Below, piece by piece: positions 1-7,614 of a DNA stretch of 62,715 nt. Position numbers and translations under genes: made by a program. The stretch is from positions 1 through 62,715 of the forward strand of contig NZ_JAFWOM010000007.1 in NCBI RefSeq assembly GCF_017545445.1, in the 5' to 3' direction. The stretch's first letter is position 1. Every line of letters begins with the position of its first letter. The stretch comes from Fibrobacter sp. (GTDB lineage Bacteria > Fibrobacterota > Fibrobacteria > Fibrobacterales > Fibrobacteraceae). Below the pieces are notes generated by a model. It was not told where the DNA came from. It made no database searches and worked only from the letters and a program-made list of their open reading frames with translations.

Positions 1-312
1 GTGGAGCCTCCCGGACTTGAACCGGGAACCAACGGGTTTACGTTCGTGATGCTTTCGCACCTCCGTGGACTATGTCTTCGCCATGCCCTTGCGGGTTTAG
101 GCGTGGGAGGCTTGTGCGGTCATTAAGCAGGCTCTACTGCTCCGCTAGTCTCTACACCTTCCAGGAGTGTACCCCTGGCTCGGCTCGGCGTTGCCGTGCA
201 GCGTTACCGCTGGTTAGGTTTCACCGATTTCTTCCCATTCGCATCCAACTCTTTCAAGCTGGTGCCACAATTTTTATGAGTCCGACGCTCTAACCGATTG
301 AGCTAAGGCTCC
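1..312 (-). tRNA. tRNA with CAU anticodon (Met or Ile2), interrupted by a group I intron
   Basis: Read on the minus strand, the 5' exon (312 down to 276) gives acceptor strand GGAGCCT, D arm and the anticodon-loop start ending in CAT. The 3' exon (about 38 down to 1) gives the T arm (CCCGG/CCGGG) and acceptor strand AGGCTCC, which pairs perfectly with the 5' strand. The window edge cuts the gene after the discriminator A and one C. The two halves are separated by about 235 nt of intron. CAT could be elongator Met or lysidine-modified Ile; identity elements do not decide this here. The inferred spliced anticodon stem has an A-C mismatch at 31/39 and a T-T at 27/43, which is unusual and may mean the exact 3' splice site is not the one assumed. 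Confidence 0.88.
41..275 (-). ncRNA. Group I intron (IC3-like, Azoarcus type) in tRNA(CAU)
   Basis: The insert carries the conserved group I core in order on the minus strand: a P4/P5-like GGTGAAACCTAA block, then GGCAACGCCGAGCC, the P7-side block GGTGTAGAGACTAG, the partner ATAGTCCACGG, and a P9 hairpin closed by GCGAAAGC. These match, from memory, the order and wording of the Azoarcus tRNA-Ile intron. The 5' splice site is inferred after the anticodon CAU, because UCAUAA can pair with UUGUGG just inside the intron and puts the splice-site U opposite G. The last intron base is taken as the G at position 41; comparison with the intronless copy near 2740 would instead start the exon at position 38. 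There is no homing endonuclease ORF. Confidence 0.88.
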
Positions 313-407
313 GAGCGCAAAGATAGTAAAAATCGGATTTTTTCAAGTGTATAAATCATATTTTGTGCAAAAAAGAGACCGAAGGCGGCTCCTACTGCCG
401 CCTAAGA

Positions 408-689
408 CTAGAGATACATCGCTTTCACTTGAGCCTTGATTTTTTCATCGGCATCGGACTTCGACAGGTAGTCGCGTATCAGGTCGGGAAAATTATAGGG
501 CGCCCACTTGCACATATAGGCGGCGACCATGCGGAAGAAATCGGTCTCGACCTGCTTCTCGACGGTCAGCGCATATTCCTCGCAGACGAACCGTTCCGCC
601 ATCCAGAATTTCCCCGCATTTCCATTCCCAGCTTCAAAGGGACATTCCTTCTCGCCCTTGTAAAAGCTGCACAGAGTTCTGTAATTCAT
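408..689 (-). CDS. Small hypothetical protein of the accessory island
   Basis: A 93-residue protein with an ATG start preceded by GAGG seven bases upstream. It is soluble, with no signal peptide or membrane segment. It has three Cys in the N-terminal half (two in the first 20 residues, one before an acidic stretch) and a fourth in a YMCKW motif, followed by a charged helical C terminus rich in Lys and Asp. I do not recognise the family. It is the last gene of the minus-strand island cluster, 31 bases after the preceding gene, and probably co-transcribed with it. The Cys content hints at metal binding, but no canonical zinc motif is complete. Confidence 0.6.
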   Translation of the reverse strand: MNYRTLCSFYKGEKECPFEAGNGNAGKFWMAERFVCEEYALTVEKQVETDFFRMVAAYMCKWAPYNFPDLIRDYLSKSDADEKIKAQVKAMYL

Positions 690-720
690 TGTTTGCCTCG
701 CTTTAAAAATAGCTTTTGTA

Positions 721-1137
721 CTATTGCTGCAAGCTGTTCTTGAGCATGTTCACCACGCCATCTATCCAGGAACGGTTCACCTCGTAGCCCGACGCACAGC
801 GCGTCAGATAGCCGCGTACCTTCTTCTCCACGTCCGCGATTCCGTCGAACACGTCGAAGCAGTAATCTCCATCGGCATCCAGTGGCGAACCGCGCCCGGA
901 AATTCTGTCCTGGATGCTGCAAGCGTAATAGACCCGCGGGTAATCGAGGGCGCATTTCAGCTCCACGTAGCGCCTGTAGCCCTCTCCCTGCCTGAATGTC
1001 TGCACATTCTCCACATAAACTCCGCAGTCGTTCTTACGGGCGCAAAGCCATGATTTACACCATGGCCTTGCATTGTTCGCTTCGCTTGCGGAATCCAAGA
1101 TGGAAAAGAAATCCAGCTGTCCTTCCGCCATCGTCAC
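721..1137 (-). CDS. Hypothetical island protein
   Basis: A 138-residue soluble protein of unknown family. It has a Cys- and Trp-containing central region (WCKSWLCARKNDCG), a Tyr-rich stretch and an amphipathic C terminus. The start ATG overlaps the stop of the upstream DUF4314 gene by four bases (ATGA), which shows translational coupling and supports both reading frames. A second Met at residue 3 is an alternative start. No transmembrane segment or signal peptide is visible. Function unknown. Confidence 0.62.
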   Translation of the reverse strand: MTMAEGQLDFFSILDSASEANNARPWCKSWLCARKNDCGVYVENVQTFRQGEGYRRYVELKCALDYPRVYYACSIQDRISGRGSPLDADGDYCFDVFDGIADVEKKVRGYLTRCASGYEVNRSWIDGVVNMLKNSLQQ

Positions 1138-1307
1138 CCCTCCAGCAATCGAACTTTATCGCGTTCAGGCTGAACAGCCAAGCCGCCCCAGGTTCCATGC
1201 ACTTGACCAGCGTCGTCAATAAAATCAACAACTCCGACCTTTCCCGTGTACTGGGGTTCGCCTACCATTTCGAGAATTTCAATCTTGTCTCCGATTTTCA
1301 AATTCAT
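1134..1307 (-). CDS. DUF4314-like small protein
   Basis: A 57-residue protein. The start is chosen at the ATG at 1307 because AGGAGGG lies seven bases upstream, although the frame is open further 5'. The order of features (GDKIEI near the start, a Gly-x-Val turn, VDDAGQ-like FIDDAGQVHGTWGG, then a D-K-V-R-L end) matches the DUF4314 pattern of small KOW/SH3-like barrels found in plasmids, phages and conjugative elements. Biochemical role is unknown in the family. It sits between the DUF3846 gene (11 bases upstream) and a coupled downstream gene. Confidence 0.7.
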   Translation of the reverse strand: MNLKIGDKIEILEMVGEPQYTGKVGVVDFIDDAGQVHGTWGGLAVQPERDKVRLLEG

Positions 1308-1318
1308 GTTCAGCCCTC

Positions 1319-1696
1319 CTAGCAATATTCGACCTGCGTCAGCATCGGGTAGCCTTTCGGAAACAGCTTGGTACAAAGTTTTTCCACATGTTCGGAAACG
1401 TAATATACATCTTCGTCGCTCAATGTGGTAGTCTCTCCGTCCTTATTTTTTACGACCAGGAGATTGCCGACAAACATAGGCGAACCGAGATTGTCGATGG
1501 CACTGATTTTCGCGGGCTGCTTGAAAAGACCTTCGTCGTCGCAGATAATGTCGAAGACCTTCTTGCCGATTTTCCGTTCCTGAATGTCAATCACGGTACA
1601 CTGCAATTCGCGGTAATAGTCCGCGAGCTTGTTTTCAATTTCGACCGCCTTATGGGTCTCGTTGATAACGTCGATGAGGTATGCTTTTATCTTCAT
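1319..1696 (-). CDS. DUF3846-like protein
   Basis: A 125-residue soluble protein. The pattern resembles DUF3846: an N-terminal strand with a Glu-rich helix, a central DIICDDEGLFKQ segment (family form: N-D-E-G), then GSPMFVGNLLVV and a C-terminal acidic helix beginning SDEDVYYV. DUF3846 proteins are small accessory proteins of mobile elements in gut bacteria; no enzymatic activity is known. An ATG start directly precedes the conserved start of the domain. Gene spacing (12 bases to the upstream gene, 11 to the next) supports one operon. Confidence 0.65.
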   Translation of the reverse strand: MKIKAYLIDVINETHKAVEIENKLADYYRELQCTVIDIQERKIGKKVFDIICDDEGLFKQPAKISAIDNLGSPMFVGNLLVVKNKDGETTTLSDEDVYYVSEHVEKLCTKLFPKGYPMLTQVEYC

Positions 1697-1708
1697 TGTT
1701 TTTTTCCT

Positions 1709-1942
1709 TTAGGTTAGAGTCCACTTGTTTTGAATTGCATCGTAAACAACAGCGAAGCCAAGCCTCAAGGCGACTTCCTTGAGCGCGAGCAGCTTCGCAG
1801 CTGCGGTGTCGGCCTGCGCCAGCGTGTACCTTTCCATGGTTCCGTTGACGCTTTTCTCAGCCATCTTTTGAAGTTCGTCGGATTTCTGATTGAACTCGTT
1901 CATCATCCGTTCAAGCTGTTCTTTCACATTCGCCCTTTCCAT
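1709..1942 (-). CDS. Small helical hypothetical protein
   Basis: A 77-residue protein that is almost entirely predicted helix in its first 60 residues, with heptad-like spacing of Leu, Met and Ala consistent with a short coiled coil. It ends in a short hydrophobic strand region. It starts two bases after the stop of the upstream gene and precedes the DUF3846 gene by 12 bases, so it belongs to the same operon. No family recognised. A coiled-coil role such as an oligomerisation partner is only a guess. Confidence 0.55.
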   Translation of the reverse strand: MERANVKEQLERMMNEFNQKSDELQKMAEKSVNGTMERYTLAQADTAAAKLLALKEVALRLGFAVVYDAIQNKWTLT

Positions 1943-1944
1943 CG

Positions 1945-2349
1945 CTATGCCTCCGCGCTTTCATCTTCGGGTTCTTCTTCAATCGCTTTTTCGATTTCTT
2001 CTTCCAGTTCCTCCATCGCCTTTTCAATGCCCTCGTCAAGCAGGTAGCAGCGAATCGTCACGTCCGCCCATTCAGCGCCTTTCTCGATGGCGTTGCACTC
2101 GCAGCAGAACTCGGTCATGGCCTCGCCAAGCAAGTCCCAGTTTCCCGCGATGTTTTGTTCAGCGTCATAGCTGGAGAACGTATAGGAACCCGAAGCGTTG
2201 CCAGTAACGGAATCGTCAACCCAGAACGCATCGCGGAATTTTTCTTTCAGCGTTTCCTTGGACATTCCCTTCACGTCGTGATACCCAAGGTATTCCTTGA
2301 TGGCTGTCACGCAGTCGTCCTTGATGTTTTCGTGGTAGTCGTAGCTCAT
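1945..2349 (-). CDS. Acidic island protein with WVDDSVTGNASGSYTF motif
   Basis: A 134-residue protein; the ATG at 2349 is chosen because GAGAGG lies seven bases upstream, over the in-frame TTG five codons earlier. The central motif WVDDSVTGNASGSY followed by a Trp-Asp-Leu-Leu segment is one I associate with small proteins encoded on mobile elements of gut Firmicutes. The C terminus is a long Glu-rich tail (EELEEEIEKAIEEEPEDE), suggesting a nucleic-acid-mimic or a highly charged helix. It is the first gene of the island operon, immediately downstream of a hairpin and T-run. Function unknown. Confidence 0.65.
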   Translation of the reverse strand: MSYDYHENIKDDCVTAIKEYLGYHDVKGMSKETLKEKFRDAFWVDDSVTGNASGSYTFSSYDAEQNIAGNWDLLGEAMTEFCCECNAIEKGAEWADVTIRCYLLDEGIEKAMEELEEEIEKAIEEEPEDESAEA

Positions 2350-2360
2350 GGTTTTACCTC

Positions 2361-2395
2361 TCAAAAAAAGAGAGGCTCGCCGTTTGGCGAGCCTC
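2361..2395 (-). terminator. Hairpin plus T-run in the leader of the island operon (possible attenuator)
   Basis: Perfect 10-bp inverted repeat GAGGCTCGCC / GGCGAGCCTC (2372-2381 and 2386-2395) with a four-base loop. On the minus strand it is followed at once by TCTTTTTTTG and then the GAGAGG ribosome-binding site of the first island gene. It therefore reads as an intrinsic terminator inside the 5' leader, only about 20 bases before the start codon. Confidence 0.65.
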
Positions 2396-2730
2396 GATGG
2401 ATTGAATCGAAAGTCGTTTTTTCCCGTCTGGAATCATCAAATTTCTAGTCAACATTATGGTCATTTTTAAATAGTTTTGATGCTCTTTTGTTCACTACTT
2501 AATATACCTAATTTAGTTAGGTTTGTCAATGGCCGTACAAAAAAAATTTTGACGGTCTTTACCCCCTGGTTCAACCTGTTAATTTTTTGTAAATTTTTGA
2601 CGTCTGGGGATGAGCAAAAAGCTCAAAACCAGGTCACAAAAAGTGGGCTTTTTAAGGCAAAAACAGGGTTTAAATTGTGAGCTTTTTGTGAGACGTTAAT
2701 CGAAAACCCAGTATCTACGCGGGACAGGGC
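2396..2730. other. AT-rich non-coding region with palindromes
   Basis: No convincing gene. It contains several inverted repeats: ACCTAA/TTAGGT (2506-2522), TGAGC-AAAAA-GCTCA (2611-2625), and an 11-base CAAAAAGCTCA at 2615-2625 repeated inverted at 2678-2688. The arrangement could hold the island promoter and an operator, but no clear -35/-10 pair on the minus strand was identified. Confidence 0.4.
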
Positions 2731-2784
2731 AGAGCAGCGGACTCATAACCCGTTGGTTCCCGGTTCAAGTCCGGGAGGCCCCAC
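2731..2784 (+). pseudogene. 5'-truncated, intronless copy of tRNA(CAU)
   Basis: From 2738 to 2784 the sequence equals the joined exons of the tRNA at 1-312 with one mismatch (a C for T in the acceptor strand). The anticodon CAT at 2744-2746 is followed directly by AACCCG without intron. The 5' half does not form a D arm and does not pair with the 3' acceptor strand AGGCCCC; instead the preceding bases read GCGGGACAGGGCAGAGC. It is thus probably not a functional tRNA, though it is followed by an intrinsic terminator. It may be an attachment-site remnant. Confidence 0.65.
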
Positions 2785-2788
2785 GAAG

Positions 2789-2820
2789 GTCCCGAATCTG
2801 CAAGGATTCGGGGCTTTTTC
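2789..2820 (+). terminator. Intrinsic terminator after the tRNA remnant
   Basis: CCCGAATC (2791-2798) pairs with GATTCGGG (2805-2812), followed by CTTTTTC. Confidence 0.75.
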
Positions 2821-2841
2821 TTTCCGCCTTATTCACAATGT

Positions 2842-4287
2842 TTAGTTCAAAATAATGAGCGGAACCCATCTAAAGTAAAAAGATTGAACAAAGTCTGTTT
2901 GCTCCAAGGACACCATTGGCCGGTGGTCGCCACGGATGATAAAACGGTACTCAGGGTGCTTTGCGGCAAGGCGAGCGATCAGCCTCAATGTGTTTTCTTG
3001 TAAAGTAAAGTATGTACAATCGACATCGGGCAATGAAAAGATTTTGCAGAAATAGGATTTTTCGAACATGCCAGACCAGTCGTAAAATGGATGCGCATCC
3101 AAAGTGGTCCAATAAACGAATTTAGGTACTTTATCCGTAATGAGCGAATCGATAAACATAATCATTGCCGAATCACAAATTCCAACAAATCCGTTGCGGC
3201 AACCCGGCAACCCAATTTTTTCAAAGTCTTCCTTGAACAACATTTTGTCGAAACCAAATTTGGCGTAGTTTTCTCCACGCGAATAGAACTCGCTATCGTA
3301 ACCGTGAACATACCACGTCTGTAAATGGTGTTCCCTGAATTTTTGAGGCAATGGAGTCTCGCGGATTTTACCGCGTACAGTCCCGAAATCTTCCCACTCC
3401 GCCCCTTGCGTATGCGATGCTTCTCGCGGGTAAAGTCCCAAGAAGCGGAAATTCGAATAAACAAATGGAGAAAGCAAAGCCTTTGCCTGATCCACCGATT
3501 TTTTCACGCCGTAGCTTTCCACGAGAATCATTACCGTGGGTTTCGAAAAATCATCGACAACCGGCTTGTCTTTTTCCCAGACCGGATATACCGCTTTGAT
3601 ATCATCTCGCAAAAGCGTGCTGTGCCTTGCAATCTCTGGCGAGCATAACTGCATGAACCATTTTTGCATTGCGTAATCCATAAGAGGTTGCTGCGGATGC
3701 AATTTGTTGATGCCAAAACTTGCGATAACAGCACTAGCGACAAGGATAAATCCAATCTTATGCGAAATTTCAACCCTATTTTTTCCCCATAGAATTTTAT
3801 GGGCAAATAAAAGCTCTAGTGAAACGATAAAAGACGGCACGATGACAAAAAGGGGCGGTCCCCACCAGAAAAATTTCGCAAGATCCCATGCATCCGGGAG
3901 CGTCAACAGCACAGAGTAGAAAAAGAAATTTTCCGCATCGGCGACAACAAATAAAATTGCAAAAAATTCATAGACCAGCAACAAAAACAGTCGCCTTCGA
4001 GGGATCGCCGCCGTCACGAAAATCATAAACAAGTACATGCCCATCGTCACATACGCATCTATCGTATTCGTCAAAACAGCCAAAACGCAAATCAGAACCG
4101 CAAACGGCATTTTCAACAAGAATTGTCCTCGGGGCAGCAATAGCAAGACCATAAAAAAGAAAACGTCCGCCGACAAAATCCCATGCAATAGCGGAGAATC
4201 GTAAATTCTGCACGCCATATACGCAAAAAACGCCCCCACAAATGATGGCAGGATAAAATACAGAACGTTCAACTTGCGCCTCAGCAT
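2842..4287 (-). CDS. Sulfatase-like (alkaline phosphatase superfamily) membrane enzyme
   Basis: A 481-residue protein: an N-terminal half with about six hydrophobic segments (residues 8-200) and a C-terminal periplasmic domain of the sulfatase / alkaline phosphatase superfamily. Motifs seen are MILVESYG (metal-binding Glu), ASHTQG (candidate catalytic Thr), TLDAHPFY and RGDHRPM (metal-binding Asp-His). This architecture is that of LtaS and phosphoethanolamine-transferase-type proteins, which modify lipids or glycans at the outer face of the inner membrane using a phospholipid donor. The substrate cannot be read from sequence. It is transcribed alone, divergent from the pilin gene, with about 150 bp of AT-rich spacer that should carry both promoters. 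Confidence 0.8.
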   Translation of the reverse strand: MLRRKLNVLYFILPSFVGAFFAYMACRIYDSPLLHGILSADVFFFMVLLLLPRGQFLLKMPFAVLICVLAVLTNTIDAYVTMGMYLFMIFVTAAIPRRRLFLLLVYEFFAILFVVADAENFFFYSVLLTLPDAWDLAKFFWWGPPLFVIVPSFIVSLELLFAHKILWGKNRVEISHKIGFILVASAVIASFGINKLHPQQPLMDYAMQKWFMQLCSPEIARHSTLLRDDIKAVYPVWEKDKPVVDDFSKPTVMILVESYGVKKSVDQAKALLSPFVYSNFRFLGLYPREASHTQGAEWEDFGTVRGKIRETPLPQKFREHHLQTWYVHGYDSEFYSRGENYAKFGFDKMLFKEDFEKIGLPGCRNGFVGICDSAMIMFIDSLITDKVPKFVYWTTLDAHPFYDWSGMFEKSYFCKIFSLPDVDCTYFTLQENTLRLIARLAAKHPEYRFIIRGDHRPMVSLEQTDFVQSFYFRWVPLIILN

Positions 4288-4434
4288 AGAAAAAAACTAT
4301 ATAAAAATCCGGAAACAGCCTTAAACATCGTAAAATTTCATTCATTTTATCATTTTAACCCATAAATATTTTATCTTTAGGTAATGCATGCAAAAAACGT
4401 ATTTTTCTATTACAGGATGAGACAGGGGCACGCT

Positions 4435-4929
4435 ATGAAAAAGCAAGGTTTTTCCCTTATCGAATTGATGGTCGTCATCGTAATTATGAGCACACTCGCT
4501 GCAATCGCCGTTCCAAAGCTATTTGGCATGATTGATAAAGCCAAGGCCTCCGAAATCAGTTTTTCCGCAGGAACATACGTAAAATTGCAAGAGACATACG
4601 TCCATGAACACGGCAAAGCCGGAAGTTGGCATACCATAGGCTACAAGTCTCCCGGTGGAAACTCATCTGGCAAAGGAAGCTCGTCCACTTTTGAATATGA
4701 TGCCGCACAGACCACTTACAATTGGAGTGCAGAATCTGTTGTTAAATTGAACAATTGCGTCAAAGGCAAAAAATGGTTTATTAATTTTTCGATGGAAACA
4801 GACTCCCATCTAATTAACTTCTGGGCCAGTTCCGATGACACCACCAATTGCAGTGATCAATTGACTCCGAATTTCAAACTATTGAGCAACACAGCAACAC
4901 CAATTACATCTCCCGGTAGTGTGGAATAA
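4435..4929 (+). CDS. Type IV pilin / pseudopilin
   Basis: A 164-residue protein with a class III signal peptide: MKKQG followed by FSLIELMVVIVIM, the prepilin-peptidase site (cleavage after Gly5, N-methyl-Phe) and a Glu at mature position 5. A hydrophobic helix of about 20 residues follows, then a variable globular domain with a Gly/Ser-rich loop (residues 75-90) and one pair of Cys near the C terminus (NNCVKG and TNCSDQ) that could form a D-loop disulfide. The ATG at 4435 is preceded by AGGGG at good distance; upstream in-frame codons lack a site. Fibrobacter pilins have been linked to cellulose adhesion; that role is inference here. No pilus assembly genes are adjacent; a prepilin peptidase lies at 37-38 kb. 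Confidence 0.88.
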   Translation: MKKQGFSLIELMVVIVIMSTLAAIAVPKLFGMIDKAKASEISFSAGTYVKLQETYVHEHGKAGSWHTIGYKSPGGNSSGKGSSSTFEYDAAQTTYNWSAESVVKLNNCVKGKKWFINFSMETDSHLINFWASSDDTTNCSDQLTPNFKLLSNTATPITSPGSVE

Positions 4930-4991
4930 AGCTGTGGACGACCAGCGGTGAATTACTAGCCGCCATCCCTTGCTTATCGCAAGGAACTTTG

Positions 4992-5021
4992 AGGCCCCCG
5001 GCGTAATGCACGGGGCTTTTT
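4992..5021 (+). terminator. Intrinsic terminator after the pilin gene
   Basis: GCCCCCG and CGGGGC arms around a nine- to ten-base loop, followed by TTTTT, in the 107-base spacer before the radical-SAM gene. A second small hairpin CCTTGC/GCAAGG lies just upstream. Confidence 0.65.
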
Positions 5022-5036
5022 GCTAGATTTTGACTT

Positions 5037-7610
5037 ATGACAATCCTTGAAAAAATCGCACTAGCACTCCCCGCCGTTGAATCGCCGGCTCGTTACATGG
5101 GCGGCGAAGCGAACAGCGTCATCAAAGACCACAGCAAAATGCTTGCTCGCATGGCGTTCGTGTTCCCGGACACTTACGAAATCGGCATGAGCAACAACGG
5201 GCTGCGCATTCTGTACCATGTGCTGAACCACGAGCCGGACCTGCTTTGCGAAGTGGCTTTCGCCCCGTGGGACGACATGGCCCGCGAAATGAAGAAGTAC
5301 GACATACCGCTCTACACGCACGCAAGCTATACAGCGGTCAAGGATTACGAAGTTGTGGGACTTACGCTCCAGACGGAACTGAACTTCACAAACGTGCCTT
5401 ACGTGCTTGAGCTCGCCGGGATTCCAGCATGGCAGAAAGACCGTACCGAAAGCGACCCGATTGTGGTCTCCGGCGGACCTGCGATGGGCAATCCCGAACC
5501 CGTGGCAGATTTCTTTGACGCGTTCATGATTGGCGACGGCGAAAAGCTGATTGTAGAATTTGTGCGTTGCGTGGGCGAAGGGCGAAAAGCAGGACTCCCC
5601 CGTGCAGAGATCCTTAAAAATTTGTCTAAAATAGACGGCGTTTATGTTCCAAGCCTTCGCGAAGTCGTCAAGAACGAATATGGCTTCATCGTTCCGAAGG
5701 AACCGGCAAAGGGTTCTTACGAAAAAACGAACGGCGTTCGTCGGCAGTTTATTCCGTATCTCGACCCCAAAGATTATCCTATCAAGAACTTGATTGCAAA
5801 CATGCAGCTTGTCCACAATCGTTTTAGCGTCGAAGTGATGCGCGGCTGTGCTCAAGGTTGCCGTTTTTGCCAAGCGGGCATTTGGTACAGACCGTGCCGC
5901 GAACTCAATCCCGATGATGTTTTGGACATTGCCAAAGCAGGCATTCAAGCGACGGGCGAACGCGAACTAGGACTTTTGTCGCTTTCCACCGCAGACTACA
6001 AGCCGGTCGAAGCACTCACGGATTCCATCATCGACGACCCGTTTTACGATAACGTTGATGTAAGCCTCCCGAGTATCCGCGTCAACAGTTTTGGACAAAG
6101 TCTTGCCGAAAAAGTGGCGGCACTCAAGGGTGGCCGCAGTGCGACATTCGCGCCCGAAACAGGTTCCGAACGCATCCGCAAGATGATTAACAAGACCATC
6201 AGCGACCAAGACATGTACGATGCCGCCGAACACGCGTTCTCCAGCGGGTTCAACAAAATCAAGCTTTACACGATGATTGGGTTCCCGACCGAGAATTTAG
6301 ACGATATGCAAGCGTTCTGCGACCTCATTTTCAATCTCGTGAAGATTGGACGCAAGTACAACCGCGGCATACAAATTGCAGTAAGCATTGGCATTCTCAT
6401 CCCAAAATCGTTTACGGGGCTGCAGTGGGCTCCGTTTATGGACAAAGAAACGGCGCTCGGTCACATCCGCTTTGTTCGTGAAAAGTTCTTCAAGCACCCG
6501 AACGTGAAAATTAACTGGGCCGCCTGGGAAACGAGTTTCCTCGAAGCCGTCTATAGCCGTGGCGACCGCAGCCTCGGTCCCGTCATTTACGCCGCCTACA
6601 AGAAAGGCATCATCTTCGAAAGCGACAGCTACCGCTTCGACTTCAACAAGTGGCTCGAAGTTTGGGAAGAATGCGGTTACGACACAAGCTGGGTCTATCG
6701 CGAACGCGAAAAAGACGAAGTGTTCCCGTGGGACTTTATCCATGCAGGCACCTCGAAGCAGTACTTGCGCCGCGAATGGGAAAAAGCGTTCGACCCGACT
6801 TCTGCACCCGTACCGAACTGCAAGTGGGGCGACTGCCAGAAGTGCGGCATTCCTGGCTTTGGTAAAGAAATCGTCCTCGCGGACGATCCGGTGCGCCACA
6901 AGGCGCCGAGCCGCACGCCCGAAGAAATCAAGAAACTCGTTGCAGACCGCCGTCCAAGTCAAAAGGTCCACTACAGTTACAAGATAACGTTCAAGAAATC
7001 CGGCATCAGCAGGTTCCTCCCGCACCACAACATGCTCAGTTTCTTCGAACGCACGTTTATCTGCGCTGGCATTCCCATCAAGTTCAGCGAAGGTTTCAGC
7101 CCGAAACCGCGTATCGTGAACATGGGTGCGTTACCGCTTGGACTTGAAACGTATTGCGAAGTCATCAGCGTCGATTTGCTCCAGCCGCTTGACATCTCCC
7201 CTGAAGGCAAGCAAAAGACCATCGAAATGCTCAGTGCACCGTTCCCGCGTGGCATGGAAATTGTCGATATCGAGCCCTTGAAAGAAAAGCTCTCGAAACA
7301 TTTCCCCAAAGCAATAGTCTATCGCCATACGCCCGAAAGTATTCCCGCCGACCTGATGCAAAAGTTCGAACAAAAGCAGTTGCCGATTGTCACAAACCAC
7401 CGTGGCCAGCAGATGGACTTGAACGAACAAGTTCTTGGCATAGACATTCAAGACGGCACGATGACAATCCGCATCAAATGCAACAACCAAGGCACAACGC
7501 CAAGCCCGTTCGTCATTTTCGCAGGACTCCTCGGTATCGAGATCGACCCCGCCAAACTCGACGAAGTCTCGCGCCGCTTCCTCGTCGCAAAAATCGCGAT
7601 CGAGTGGTGA
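5037..7610 (+). CDS. Large radical SAM protein, TIGR03960-type with C-terminal DUF2344
   Basis: An 857-residue protein. The N terminus (about 1-190) resembles a B12-binding-like fold of the TIGR03960 family with a GGPAMGNPEP segment. The radical SAM core follows, with the cluster motif C-x3-C-x2-C in RGCAQGCRFCQAG at about residues 269-277. The C-terminal 200 residues (from KITFKKSGISRFLPHH) match the TIGR03936/DUF2344 domain, often a separate neighbour gene in other bacteria and fused here. A second Cys cluster (NCKWGDCQKCGIPGFG, around residue 600) may hold another metal site. Family function is unproven; genomic association with RNase G and ribosomal proteins in other bacteria points to RNA or ribosome modification. 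No Shine-Dalgarno is obvious before the ATG. Confidence 0.88.
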   Translation: MTILEKIALALPAVESPARYMGGEANSVIKDHSKMLARMAFVFPDTYEIGMSNNGLRILYHVLNHEPDLLCEVAFAPWDDMAREMKKYDIPLYTHASYTAVKDYEVVGLTLQTELNFTNVPYVLELAGIPAWQKDRTESDPIVVSGGPAMGNPEPVADFFDAFMIGDGEKLIVEFVRCVGEGRKAGLPRAEILKNLSKIDGVYVPSLREVVKNEYGFIVPKEPAKGSYEKTNGVRRQFIPYLDPKDYPIKNLIANMQLVHNRFSVEVMRGCAQGCRFCQAGIWYRPCRELNPDDVLDIAKAGIQATGERELGLLSLSTADYKPVEALTDSIIDDPFYDNVDVSLPSIRVNSFGQSLAEKVAALKGGRSATFAPETGSERIRKMINKTISDQDMYDAAEHAFSSGFNKIKLYTMIGFPTENLDDMQAFCDLIFNLVKIGRKYNRGIQIAVSIGILIPKSFTGLQWAPFMDKETALGHIRFVREKFFKHPNVKINWAAWETSFLEAVYSRGDRSLGPVIYAAYKKGIIFESDSYRFDFNKWLEVWEECGYDTSWVYREREKDEVFPWDFIHAGTSKQYLRREWEKAFDPTSAPVPNCKWGDCQKCGIPGFGKEIVLADDPVRHKAPSRTPEEIKKLVADRRPSQKVHYSYKITFKKSGISRFLPHHNMLSFFERTFICAGIPIKFSEGFSPKPRIVNMGALPLGLETYCEVISVDLLQPLDISPEGKQKTIEMLSAPFPRGMEIVDIEPLKEKLSKHFPKAIVYRHTPESIPADLMQKFEQKQLPIVTNHRGQQMDLNEQVLGIDIQDGTMTIRIKCNNQGTTPSPFVIFAGLLGIEIDPAKLDEVSRRFLVAKIAIEW

Positions 7611-7614
7611 GATT

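Larger units (their letters stand above)
313..2737. mobile_element. Probable remnant of an integrated accessory island
   Basis: The stretch holds only six short minus-strand genes, two of them of families (DUF3846, DUF4314) that are typical of phages and conjugative elements. It is bounded by two copies of the same tRNA 3' half, and tRNA 3' halves are common integrase targets. Against a simple insertion: no integrase gene is visible, and the two tRNA copies are inverted relative to one another, whereas attL and attR should be direct repeats. An inversion or a larger element extending beyond the window would be needed. Confidence 0.35.

Noticed and set aside
2477..2680. Open frame of 67 codons in the AT-rich spacer
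   Set aside because: No ribosome-binding site, low-complexity composition and overlap with palindromes; looks like chance in A+T-rich DNA.
313..2737. Complete prophage or ICE
   Set aside because: No integrase, relaxase, capsid or replication gene is present; only small accessory genes remain.
2731..2784. Functional initiator tRNA
   Set aside because: The 5' part resembles an initiator start, but acceptor strands do not pair and the D arm is missing.
5061..5948. Long open frame antisense to the radical-SAM gene
   Set aside because: It mirrors codon bias of the real gene on the other strand (His/Val/Phe-rich shadow) and shows no domain.
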